A DNA stretch of 33,121 bases. Source: Bacteriovoracaceae bacterium UBA7695 (lineage in GTDB: Bacteria > Bdellovibrionota > Bacteriovoracia > Bacteriovoracales > Bacteriovoracaceae). This document shows positions 16,643-24,579 of this stretch, one piece after another. Positions within the stretch are counted from its first letter, which is position 1. Every line of letters begins with the position of its first letter. The notes beneath the pieces are model-generated. The model saw nothing but the letters and a program-made list of their open reading frames with translations, was not told the origin of the DNA and searched no databases. The translations under genes and the position numbers were made by a program. The stretch spans positions 1-33,121 of the forward strand of contig DLGL01000069.1 in assembly GCA_002482685.1 (NCBI GenBank). The letters are read 5' to 3'.

Positions 16643-17011
16643 TTATTGTTCTGAGGCACCAGAGGAGGAAGTAGAACTGGACTTACTCTCCTCAACTACT
16701 TCACAAGGATTACCAGAATTCATCGATTGAGAAAAAGTCTCATTTACAATTTGGTGCACTTCAGGATTATTACTTTTCCCTGCCTCATGAATCTGTCCCT
16801 TTGCATCCCAATAGGCGACTTCCCTAAGTTCGTTGGTATGATCCAAATAGATTTTGCGGGCCATATTGGAAGATTGGCATTTGGGCCATTTCTGGGCGGT
16901 CTCTACCCTGAATTTTTGATTCAGACCCCAATAATAAGAAACTGATGTAAAAAGAGGATCACTTCCAGCATAGGAGTGCGAAAGGCATAAGATTATCAGA
17001 AGTTTCAGCAT
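16643..17011 (-). CDS. Small secreted hypothetical protein, 122 aa
   Basis: Unrecognised. A signal peptide MLKLLIILCLSHSYA (cleavage before GSD) leads a short basic domain with WPKCQSSNMARKIYLD, a beta stretch (ELREVAYWDAKGQIHEAG) and NPCEV. The two mature cysteines are spaced to form one disulfide. The tail is a low-complexity Ser-rich run (KSSSTSSSGASEQ). The ribosome-binding site is poor. The gene stops 7 bp from the inverted-repeat element and lies downstream of the giant RCC1 lipoprotein on the same strand, 123 bp away. Confidence 0.7.
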   Translation of the reverse strand: MLKLLIILCLSHSYAGSDPLFTSVSYYWGLNQKFRVETAQKWPKCQSSNMARKIYLDHTNELREVAYWDAKGQIHEAGKSNNPEVHQIVNETFSQSMNSGNPCEVVEESKSSSTSSSGASEQ

Positions 17012-17064
17012 AGAATAATCATAACATCATCAGGCGCAAAGACAGCATTCAATGATTTAGAAGT

Positions 17065-17085
17065 ATATTATGTGCCTCATAATAT
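17065..17085. repeat. AT-rich perfect inverted repeat
   Basis: ATATTATG (17065-17072), loop TGCCT, CATAATAT (17078-17085), in the gap between the RCC1 lipoprotein and the small secreted gene. It has no adjacent minus-strand T run, so it is not a clear terminator; it sits about 55 bp upstream of ATG 17011 and could be an operator. Confidence 0.4.
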
Positions 17086-17134
17086 TGCTTCTCCTAGGAG
17101 CGGTTTTTTTGACTTCCAGAATTAAATAAAAACT

Positions 17135-20100
17135 TTAATTCACTACATGTTTTATAGATGATCTAATTAATTTTAACTTGCTTACAATTATCCCTACTTC
17201 TTGAGTAGTCGCGGCCTTGTAATAAAAAGTTGCAGTACTTGAACCTGAACTCATTGTGATAGATGTTACGGCAGCTCCACCACATCCTGCTGAATCATAA
17301 AATAGTCCCGTGCCACCATTACTTAAGGCCAGAGTATACGCCGATGGTGCGTTAATGACTGCACCTGCGGATGTTGTAAGTGTAACGGTAAATGCAGTTG
17401 AACAGCTCCCCGCCGTAGTTGAAGCAGGACCAGTTAACGTGAGCGTCGATGGAGACCCTAATAGAATAGGAGACTCTTCGGTAATTTGCGACTGTAAGGC
17501 CCCGTCTCCAAGCGCTCCTGAAGAGTTACTACCCCAACATTTAACAACTCCAGAAACCAAGGCGCAAACATGCTCATCACCTACCCCAATTTCTGAGGCA
17601 CCGGAACTTAAGCTCACAACTGTTAAAGGAGTCATAGAGCTAATATAAGACGACTGACCTAATCTTCCATTTATCCCTCTGCCCCAACACTTAACTTCAC
17701 CTGAAGAAAAAAGTGCGCAACTGTTCTCACGACCAACAGAAACTTTTGTGACTCCAGATCCACCAGCAATAATCGAAGTTGGCACCCAGCTATTGCCGAT
17801 GTAACCAGCACCCATGTTCCAAGGACTTTCGCCCCAACAAGAAACTCCACCGTTGATAGCTGCACATGTGTGTGTCTCTCCCGCAGAAACTGAAGTGGCT
17901 CCAGCACTAATTATTTCAACCGGAGCATATTGAGATGCAAAAGTTCCATTTCCTATTTGTCCGTACTGATTTCTTCCCCAACAAAAAACCTTGCTTCCTA
18001 CAAGAGCACAAGTGTGATCTGTTCCTACCGATACGTTAGTAGCGCCAGCTGCAGTACCTGGCACTAAGGAAGTTACTGCCACGGGAGCTTCTTCTTTAGA
18101 ATTACCACTATTAATTCCGAGCCGTCCATCTTCAGCTTTCCCCCAGCACATGACTCCCTGGTTAACGACCGCACAGGTATGGAATCCTTTTTGAGAAGTA
18201 CTTATTGCTGTCACACCAGATGTGAGACCAGTAACCTGACCAGGTTCATATCCAGGATGAGTGGATCCTGTTTGTCCGTTATCTTTACTACCCCAACAGT
18301 AAGCTCCCCCTGACCTGATGGCACAATTTGCAGATTGTCCAATAGAGACTGCAGTAACACCAGAGTTTAAAATCGCTACCGATGTGGGAGTTGACGTATC
18401 TTTATCGTTGTAATTACCTAGAACACCATTGTAGGCCGCTCCCCAACATTTTATTGTTCCATCACTTAAAACAGCACACGAGCTTCTAGATCCTACAGAA
18501 AGACTCGAAGCTGTAGTCCCAAGGCCTAAAGTAGGAGCAGGTACCCCTATCGAATTATTTGAGGCATTACCAAATTGATTCGTTTGATTTCCGCCCCAGC
18601 ATTTTAAAATATTACCATCAAGATTCGCACATGTAGTATCTGTTCCCGCACTCATGCTTAAAACACCAGTAATGGGATTCAGTTGAGCAACTTCCACGTT
18701 AGGGTAACTTGTAATTGTCCCTGCTCCTAATTGACCTGATCTGTTACTACCCCAGCAATAAGTTTCAGTGATTGTAGATGCACACACGTAATAATAACCG
18801 ACAGCAATATTATCAATATTTGCAGGAAGACCATTAATTTTTAAAGGGACTATGGAGCTAGAAGTTGAGCTATCAGTTGCTAATTGGTTGTACCAGTTTG
18901 GTCCCCAACAATAAACTTCGCCATCTTTAATTGCACAAGCATTGTAGGCAGAAATACCAACTTTAGTCACACCAGAACTCATCCCCTGGACTTGGACTGG
19001 TACTAAACTTCGTGTTGTAGAATTATTTCCTAATTGGCCAGTCCAGTTATCGCCCCAGCACTTGAGAGCTCCATTTGAAACAGCACAACTGAAATTATAG
19101 CCAGCCCCTATATCTGTAACTCCCGAAGACAGTCCAGTTACAAGGGTCGGGGCACCTCTGGAAATAGATGTACCGTCTCCAACCGCACCCGTACCATTAT
19201 TCCCCCAACAGTAAGCACTCTCACCTATGACTGCGCAAGTGTGAAAGAAACCAGTATCGACCACTCTTGCTCCGGAAGTTCCGGGTACAGCGAAAGGGAT
19301 ATTAGAGTCAGTGGTATCCCCAGTTCCTATTTGATAAGTATAGTTTGCTCCCCAACATTTAATCGACCCATCTACAACAACGCAACCATGGTCATTTTTT
19401 ATAGAAATGCTAGTTGCATCAGAAGTTATGCCCGGTACTTGAATTGCTGCCGGTTCAGTAGAAAAAGAGTTATTCCCAGTTTTGCTGGCATAAATATTAT
19501 CACCCCAACATTGGACATTTCCTGCAACGATGGCACAAGTTGTTCCTGTCATTGAAGTTGAAATAAGGTTAACGATTACAACAGTTCTTACTAAGGTTTG
19601 TGTCCCACTAAAAGCACTCGCGGCCAAAGTTAGCGTCCCAAGAACATTCGATTTGAAGTAATAAGATTTACTGCTCTCTCCTGTTGACAGGGTCAGACTA
19701 CTCGTAGGAACTGTACAACCGGCGTCAGAATAAAAGCTTCCGCCTCCCGCTCCCGAGAGTGTTACTGTTGTTGGTGATCCAGCTGCTGAAGTAGAGGGCA
19801 GACCATAAGAATCTATTTGAGTAACAGTAATCACATCACTGCAACCACTTTGAGGAAGTTTGCTAGGCCCAGCCAGTGGAGCTAATCCAGAAGGAAGAGG
19901 AAAATCAATTGTATCGGTACCTGGAGTTGCAGAGAGATTATTCCAAGAGTTTTGAGTCCAAACTGTTATTCGTCTTACTCCCCGACCAGTCAAAGTATGA
20001 GTGGTGGGTCTTGTAGAGACAAAACAGGGATCGGTAGAAAGTGGCGTCGTGGGATCAGAATCAGAATTTAAACTTTCTTTCACACACCATTTCACGGCTC

Positions 20101-21877
20101 CAGTGTCCGCCGTTATAGAAAGATTCAGGACTGCTTGATTTGTATTTACACTCGAATTCGTAGTTGAACTAGTAATTGCAATCGTAGGAGTTGCGGGGAA
20201 GGACCAAAAGTCGACACTGCCTCCGGCCTTAACAACTGGAGTCGCAATAGATAATGTTTTTGTTTCACTATGAGAAGAAGTCATCGTACAAGATGAAATC
20301 CCTGAACTGTCGGAGGCCGAACAAGCACCATAAGCATTCCCCCCACTCGTGTCTGTAGCAGAAAATGTAGGGGTAACCGAGCTCACGAGATTATTATAAG
20401 CATCTCTAAGTGTAATCGTTATGGCAGAAGTGGCGGTACCATTTGCCAAGACTGGACCAGTTCCAGAAATAGTAGAGTTCCCAGAGGTGGCCGCACCAGC
20501 AATGAAGACGACACTTCCACCTGCCTTAGCAACGGGAGTAACTAACTGTAACGTTTTTGTCTCTGCCTTAGTTGAAGTCATTGTACAAGTAGAGACGCCT
20601 GAAGCGTTCGAACTACTACAAGTGTTATAAGAATTTACAGATCCTGTATCAGTCGCGCTGAAAGTTGGAACGACCCCCGCCAGAGGATTACTTAGAGCAT
20701 CTAAAAGTGTGATGGTAACGGTAGAGGTTGCAGCTCCGTTGGCAGTGATGCCACTTGTTCCACTAATGGTTGAGTTAGTGGCATCGGCAGAGCCGGCAGC
20801 AAACACAACACTACCTCCAGCTTGTGCTACCGGAGTAACAAGAGAGAGAGTTTTTGTCTCTGGAGTAGTAGACGCTAATGTACATGTAGACACACCAGAA
20901 ACATTTGAAACTGAACAGCTACCATATACGTTTGATGAACCCGTATCAGTTGCCGAAAATGTAGGAGTTTTACCAGCGACAGGCTGCGAAGACGCATCAA
21001 GAAGTGTAATAGTAACAGTAGATGTGGCCACTCCATTTGCAGTGACAGGGCCGAGTCCAGTAATCGTCGAGTTAGAAAAGTCCCTACTTTCGACTAGAAC
21101 ATTTGGTAAGGGAATGCTGATCGACAAAAGATTCAGAACTCGATTTAGAGATGTAGTTATACTGCTTCCGGAATGCACGATAGGGAACTGAAGTTCAATA
21201 CCATTGGTATCAGCTTCATGGGCAACTACAGTATATTGAAAAGTTAATACACTTGGATCAGGATCAGAAATATAATCGGCATACCGAGTAACGCCACCAA
21301 CTGATATTGGAATAGTTGGTACACCTGAGACAGTTACCGGATGAGTTAGGTGAAGGACAATGTCGATTGTTTGGTTTAGGCCGTAAGTGCCATTAACCGG
21401 ATAATCAATTTGGCTTATCTCAACAGGCATTGCATCGATGATTAATGAATTTAATGAGGTTGCAATATAATTGAGGTTTGCAGTATCACTTGATCCTACC
21501 TTTATGATGGTACCACCATTAAGGTTAATGGGAAAAGTTGCTGTCGGTCCACTTAAGGATTGATCCCCACTTACAAGCGTATATGAGAAAGTAAGTTTAT
21601 TAGTTCCACTTCCGCTCATGTAATTAAAATACCGCATTCCATTACTAGTCATCACGTTTAAAATGGGAGAGCCACTCACCGTCACAGGATCCGTGAAGTT
21701 CACCTCAACCTCAATGGTATCTCCTCGCAGCTTAAGGCCTGAACTTGAGGCTTCAACTTTTGTAATTTTTATGTTTGATTCAACGGTCGGTGGATTAGTA
21801 ACAACAAATTTATTACAGCTTACCAGGGCAAGCAAAGATACAGACCATATGAGAGAAGAAATTGAGGGTTTAAACAC
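17135..21877 (-). CDS. Giant surface lipoprotein with Ig-like/Big_1-like repeats and 14 RCC1 blades
   Basis: A 1,580-residue envelope lipoprotein. The GTG start (21877) gives signal peptide MFKPSISSLIWSVSLLALVSC with a lipobox ending at Cys-21; the ribosome-binding site is weak. Order: two adhesin-type Ig-like repeats (about 35-255; FTDPVTVSGSP and THPVTVSGVP), three Big_1/invasin-like repeats of about 100 aa (about 270-560; each has TVTITLLDA-like, TPTFSATDT and ETKTL), a beta domain with SGCSDVITV and SDAGC (about 665-765), then 14 RCC1 repeats (about 775-1480) each ending in CWG, and a final beta domain like the one before the propeller (AGSCSTAF, DSAGC). Every blade carries a cysteine 8-11 residues before the CWG cysteine. 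Such architecture suggests a surface adhesin or binding scaffold; ligand unknown. Confidence 0.85.
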   Translation of the reverse strand: MFKPSISSLIWSVSLLALVSCNKFVVTNPPTVESNIKITKVEASSSGLKLRGDTIEVEVNFTDPVTVSGSPILNVMTSNGMRYFNYMSGSGTNKLTFSYTLVSGDQSLSGPTATFPINLNGGTIIKVGSSDTANLNYIATSLNSLIIDAMPVEISQIDYPVNGTYGLNQTIDIVLHLTHPVTVSGVPTIPISVGGVTRYADYISDPDPSVLTFQYTVVAHEADTNGIELQFPIVHSGSSITTSLNRVLNLLSISIPLPNVLVESRDFSNSTITGLGPVTANGVATSTVTITLLDASSQPVAGKTPTFSATDTGSSNVYGSCSVSNVSGVSTCTLASTTPETKTLSLVTPVAQAGGSVVFAAGSADATNSTISGTSGITANGAATSTVTITLLDALSNPLAGVVPTFSATDTGSVNSYNTCSSSNASGVSTCTMTSTKAETKTLQLVTPVAKAGGSVVFIAGAATSGNSTISGTGPVLANGTATSAITITLRDAYNNLVSSVTPTFSATDTSGGNAYGACSASDSSGISSCTMTSSHSETKTLSIATPVVKAGGSVDFWSFPATPTIAITSSTTNSSVNTNQAVLNLSITADTGAVKWCVKESLNSDSDPTTPLSTDPCFVSTRPTTHTLTGRGVRRITVWTQNSWNNLSATPGTDTIDFPLPSGLAPLAGPSKLPQSGCSDVITVTQIDSYGLPSTSAAGSPTTVTLSGAGGGSFYSDAGCTVPTSSLTLSTGESSKSYYFKSNVLGTLTLAASAFSGTQTLVRTVVIVNLISTSMTGTTCAIVAGNVQCWGDNIYASKTGNNSFSTEPAAIQVPGITSDATSISIKNDHGCVVVDGSIKCWGANYTYQIGTGDTTDSNIPFAVPGTSGARVVDTGFFHTCAVIGESAYCWGNNGTGAVGDGTSISRGAPTLVTGLSSGVTDIGAGYNFSCAVSNGALKCWGDNWTGQLGNNSTTRSLVPVQVQGMSSGVTKVGISAYNACAIKDGEVYCWGPNWYNQLATDSSTSSSIVPLKINGLPANIDNIAVGYYYVCASTITETYCWGSNRSGQLGAGTITSYPNVEVAQLNPITGVLSMSAGTDTTCANLDGNILKCWGGNQTNQFGNASNNSIGVPAPTLGLGTTASSLSVGSRSSCAVLSDGTIKCWGAAYNGVLGNYNDKDTSTPTSVAILNSGVTAVSIGQSANCAIRSGGAYCWGSKDNGQTGSTHPGYEPGQVTGLTSGVTAISTSQKGFHTCAVVNQGVMCWGKAEDGRLGINSGNSKEEAPVAVTSLVPGTAAGATNVSVGTDHTCALVGSKVFCWGRNQYGQIGNGTFASQYAPVEIISAGATSVSAGETHTCAAINGGVSCWGESPWNMGAGYIGNSWVPTSIIAGGSGVTKVSVGRENSCALFSSGEVKCWGRGINGRLGQSSYISSMTPLTVVSLSSGASEIGVGDEHVCALVSGVVKCWGSNSSGALGDGALQSQITEESPILLGSPSTLTLTGPASTTAGSCSTAFTVTLTTSAGAVINAPSAYTLALSNGGTGLFYDSAGCGGAAVTSITMSSGSSTATFYYKAATTQEVGIIVSKLKLIRSSIKHVVN

Positions 21878-22095
21878 AATGGCTTTATCGGCATAAAGAA
21901 AAAATTAATGAATAAAATTGATTAAAATGAACCCTGGCCACCGCTTGGCCTGTAACCATTTAATATCACTTGTAAAACATGGTGAAAATGAGCGTTACAA
22001 ACCGGGGCCCCCATCGGAATAAGTGGAAATCCCAATACTCCCTCCACATAACATTTCGTGATCAACTTATCTGTATTCCCAAGTCACAGAGTTTG

Positions 22096-22227
22096 TCACC
22101 AGGACTTGGTTTGATTTAAAAAAGCACAATCAAACGGATAGTTCCAAGAAACCTGAGAGGATCTTGGTAAGGCGCCATTGAAACTATTGTTGATATATAT
22201 GGGACTTAATCCATGAAAAGTTTCCAC
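22096..22227 (-). pseudogene. 43-codon ORF or gene remnant upstream of repeat copy A
   Basis: GTG 22225-22227 to TGA 22096-22098. The reading contains SPIYINNSFNGALPRSSQVS then WNYPFDCAFLNQTKSW. It has protein-like composition but no ribosome-binding site, signal peptide or recognised family. It begins 12 bp beyond repeat copy A on the minus strand, the same arrangement as the other small genes near these repeats. Probably a decayed gene fragment. Confidence 0.3.
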
Positions 22228-22239
22228 TTAGTGAAAGAG

Positions 22240-22323
22240 GATCACTGAGTTTAAAAGCTAGCCTTTCGACTCAGTGATCACTTTTTCATTATTCATCAAA
22301 TCGCAATTTAAGCATCAACCTAG
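22240..22323. repeat. 84-bp dispersed repeat, copy A
   Basis: Begins GATCACTGAGT and contains the complementary arm ACTCAGTGATC (11-bp perfect stem), then ACTTTTTC and a conserved tail ending ATCAACCTAG. It is identical in length to copies B and C and differs from them at about 8 and 6 positions. It lies 8 bp beyond the stop of the frameshifted gene at 22332. It lacks the 44-bp extension of B and C. The hairpin is followed by T5 on the plus strand, opposite to the neighbouring genes. Confidence 0.9.
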
Positions 22324-22331
22324 TGTCACTA

Positions 22332-22756
22332 TCACTTAAGGCAAGTTACTTTTTTGATAGTTTTTAAAGTTACTCCATAATCAACATCCAGGTTACCCCA
22401 TCGATACCCAGCAAATTTCCCCACAACTGTAATGAGATCCAGTTTCTCTTTTGTAGTTTTAACTATAACATCGCGAGGTTTTACTTTAAGGAATTGCTCA
22501 CAAAGATAGTTTGGCACACGTTTTTTTGTTAATACTGATGAATACAATTGTCCAAAAGGCTCATTCTTATATGCTGTCGCATTAATATTTTCGCTAAAAT
22601 TAGAAAGTTCAATTCCGTTTTCCACTTCCTTGAAATCTGCACAAATTTCAACATCTGAAACTCTAATGTTATTATGACTAAACTCAAACACTTCACATCC
22701 AGCAAAAGCCGAAGCTGATGAGACATTACAAGAAGTCCAATCAATATTATTTTCAT
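22332..22756 (-). pseudogene. Secreted hypothetical protein gene with a frameshift in the signal peptide
   Basis: Two minus-strand frames complement each other. ATG 22756 (upstream GAGGATTATTT gives a ribosome-binding site) opens MKIILIGLLVMS, a typical signal-peptide start. The continuation SASAFA, then GCEVFEFSHNNIRV and on to GVTLKTIKKVTCLK, is in another frame. The join falls near 22718-22723, where adding one base or losing two restores a normal signal peptide (h-region plus SASAFA, cleavage before GC). The body frame is open back to 22802 (ATG inside the repeat extension), but that start gives no signal peptide. The mature part has four cysteines and no recognised family. Either a recent pseudogene or a sequencing error. 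Confidence 0.7.
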
Positions 22757-22787
22757 AAATAATCCTCGAGCTGAAGCTCATAAAGTT

Positions 22788-22915
22788 AATGGTTACAACC
22801 ATCGTTTTGTTAATATTTTATTCGTTATGATGATCACTGAGCCTAAAAGCTAGTCTTTGAACTCAGTGATCACTTTTTCCTTATTCATCAAATCGCAACT
22901 TAAGTATCAACCTAG
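22788..22915. repeat. 128-bp dispersed repeat, copy B (84-bp core 22832-22915)
   Basis: The core matches copies A and C. The 44-bp extension (22788-22831) matches copy C without gaps and holds a near-palindrome ATGGTTACAACCAT and the shared ATCGTTTTGTTAAT. The core ends on the base just before the stop codon of the gene at 22916-23314, and the extension runs into the leader of the frameshifted gene. The core arms include GTGATCAC, itself palindromic. Confidence 0.9.
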
Positions 22916-23314
22916 TTATTTTACGATCTCACCGTTTTCGCATATTAAAGGAGATTTGCGGAGCGCTTTACGTTGTTTACCATTTGCAGTTAGTACTTCG
23001 AGATCAAAAGTTGAAATCGTATTACTATAAACTTCAGAACCGTTTGAAGACAAAATATTGAAGTTAAATTTGCAATATGTACCCAGAACTGGGCCTTGCT
23101 GACATTGCTTCCAATTAATGAGAACGTATGAAGCTTCTGATTGATCTGAAACAATTTGAAATCCCTTAGAAAATAAAACTGAGCGCATTTGAAGTCCAAT
23201 AGAGACCTCGTGTTGAGGGTTAACCTCATCTCGCTCTATAAATATATTGCAGTTTTGACTTGCAAATGCCGTAGAGGCAGAAAGGAAGATTGTTGCTAAG
23301 AAAAGTGATTTCAT
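22916..23314 (-). CDS. Small secreted hypothetical protein, 132 aa
   Basis: Intact gene between repeat copies B and C. Strong ribosome-binding site AGGAG 6 bp before ATG 23314. The signal peptide MKSLFLATIFLSASTAFA is cleaved before SQN. The mature region of about 114 residues (NIFIERDEVNPQHEVSIGL, then SEASYVLINWKQC, YCKFNFNILSSNGSEVYSN) looks like an alternating alpha/beta domain and has four cysteines, suggesting two disulfides. No family recognised. It shows no clear sequence similarity to the frameshifted neighbour despite identical flanking repeats. Confidence 0.75.
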   Translation of the reverse strand: MKSLFLATIFLSASTAFASQNCNIFIERDEVNPQHEVSIGLQMRSVLFSKGFQIVSDQSEASYVLINWKQCQQGPVLGTYCKFNFNILSSNGSEVYSNTISTFDLEVLTANGKQRKALRKSPLICENGEIVK

Positions 23315-23336
23315 AAGATCTCCTGTGTTTTAATCT

Positions 23337-23464
23337 AATGGTTTAAACCATCGTTTTGTTAATAATTAATTCGTTATGGTGATCACTGAGTTTATAAGCG
23401 AGCCTTTCAACTTAGTGATCACTTTTTCTTTATTCATCAAATCGCAACTTAAGCATCAACCTAG
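23337..23464. repeat. 128-bp dispersed repeat, copy C (84-bp core 23381-23464)
   Basis: Same organisation as copy B. The extension contains the perfect palindrome ATGGTTTAAACCAT (23338-23351), followed by the core hairpin GTGATCACTGAGTT / AACTTAGTGATCAC with one mismatch and the conserved ATCAACCTAG end. It lies 5 bp downstream of the stop of the truncated ORF at 23470. Confidence 0.9.
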
Positions 23465-23469
23465 GGAAT

Positions 23470-23640
23470 TTAATTTCGAGAAATATGGGTAACTACTTTA
23501 TCAGCATTAACTTTGATACAAACTTCCGTATTCGTTGCATCGTATACTGCTGCTGCAGTGACTGTTGCGAGACCAGTGACACGAGCAACTCGTAGTTTAG
23601 AAATTCTTTGTCTTTGTGAACAAGCCTCTATCCAAAGCAA
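23470..23640 (-). pseudogene. C-terminal remnant of a small secreted protein gene (56 codons)
   Basis: Frame from after an in-frame TAA (23644-23646) to TAA 23470-23472. It encodes ACSQRQRISKLRVARVTGLA, then TVTAAAVYDATNTEVCIKVN, ending in HISRN. This is a well-formed beta-rich C-terminal segment with two cysteines, but it has no ATG, ribosome-binding site or signal peptide (only a TTG at 23640). The flanking repeat copy C sits just after its stop, as with the intact genes, so I read it as the surviving 3' end of a third member of the array. Family unknown. Confidence 0.5.
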
Positions 23641-23739
23641 AGATTAAATCAATCGTGTTGGACCCATTCTCTGGTAAGATGAGGTGAAGTAGGAAAAAAA
23701 ATAATCAGATTGAATTTGCGCGAGATGAATCACAGAGCG

Positions 23740-23810
23740 CCTGTTAAACCATAATCAGGTTACCATCGTAAGTAACTACAAACACAAGGATACTTACTAT
23801 GATTAACAGG
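23740..23810. repeat. 71-bp segment with 8-bp inverted ends
   Basis: CCTGTTAA (23740-23747) and TTAACAGG (23803-23810) bound a short non-coding stretch between the two gene remnants. Similarity continues loosely inward (ACCATAAT versus the complement TCATAGT). It could be a hairpin or the ends of a small insertion; too short to classify. Confidence 0.3.
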
Positions 23811-23832
23811 TTTAGAAGATTACATCAATGTC

Positions 23833-23943
23833 CTATGGAAGCGCTACGGGTACAGCTTCATAACCTGTCGGAGTAAGTTCAGTCTTCATCTCTTGAAGAG
23901 TGATTGTTTTGCCTGCATAGGAGGTATTGAGTTTGTAAGTGTC
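23833..23943 (-). pseudogene. C-terminal gene remnant (37 codons)
   Basis: Frame opening after TAA (23944-23946) and ending at TAG 23833-23835. It encodes TYKLNTSYAGKTITLQEMK and then TELTPTGYEAVPVALP. Protein-like, but it starts abruptly after a stop and has no start signal, so it is a decayed 3' end. The whole 23465-23988 stretch holds no intact gene. Confidence 0.4.
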
Positions 23944-23988
23944 TTAAAAACTGCCATTCTCTTAAAGATAAATTGCCTACCCTACTGC

Positions 23989-24465
23989 TTACAAAGGTGA
24001 ACAGGTCGCTTTCATAACTGCTTTATTGTCATTTGAGATCTGAATCACAGACTGTATCGTCATACTCTTCTCTCTCACTTTTGCAGACCAAGTTCCATTG
24101 ATGCCACCCGCACCGGGGGCGGTCTGCTTATAATCAAAGCTAGTTCCGTCGTGGGAAAGGGTGAGAGTCGTGCCAGATTTTTGGAACTCAAATTGAAGCC
24201 CGTTATAAACAGTGACAGAGCACTCATACATTCCATACAGCGTTTGAACTTGCACTTCGTCTGAAGCATTTTCCAAAAACTCGATAACGTTATTTTCATA
24301 GTCCACATGAATGGCAGTTTTAATCTGAGCAGTACCAGATTTCACTTTTAAGGTAGAACAATCAACTTTCACATCATTGATGGTGCATTTCTGAGATTTT
24401 GTTATCTCTTGCTTCACACAGCTTACAAAAGTTAAAAGCATTACTAGAAAAAAAGTTGATTTCAT
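23989..24465 (-). CDS. Small lipoprotein, hypothetical, 158 aa
   Basis: The signal peptide MKSTFFLVMLLTFVSC ends in a lipobox with Cys-16, followed by VKQE. The mature protein is beta-rich (TAQIKTAIHVDYENNVIEFL, LYGMYECSVTVYNGLQFEF, MTIQSVIQISNDNKAVMKA), suggesting a small beta-barrel or sandwich, with cysteines at CTIND, DCST, YECS and TCSPL. GAGG precedes ATG 24465. No family recognised. It probably resides in the outer or inner membrane facing the periplasm. Separated from livF by 114 bp, so likely independent. Confidence 0.75.
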   Translation of the reverse strand: MKSTFFLVMLLTFVSCVKQEITKSQKCTINDVKVDCSTLKVKSGTAQIKTAIHVDYENNVIEFLENASDEVQVQTLYGMYECSVTVYNGLQFEFQKSGTTLTLSHDGTSFDYKQTAPGAGGINGTWSAKVREKSMTIQSVIQISNDNKAVMKATCSPL

Positions 24466-24579
24466 ATGGCCTCACAATGGTTTGAGGCATGATCTCAGAG
24501 GCGAGCTTGAAATTGGGCCGTATTGAAAAAAATTCGATGGGTGCCTAACGACTAGACGCTGCTAAGTTCCTGAATAGAT

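Noticed and set aside
20421..21191. Plus-strand ORFs opposite the giant lipoprotein (69 and 160 codons)
   Set aside because: Shadows of the repetitive Big_1-like coding sequence; low-complexity Val/Ala/Pro translations with no start signals.
22240..23464. Classical integron attC sites or VCR
   Set aside because: Length and gene-adjacent placement fit, but the RYYYAAC/GTTRRRY core pair is absent and no integrase is in the window.
22240..23464. CRISPR array
   Set aside because: Only three repeats, spaced about 550-600 bp with genes between them.
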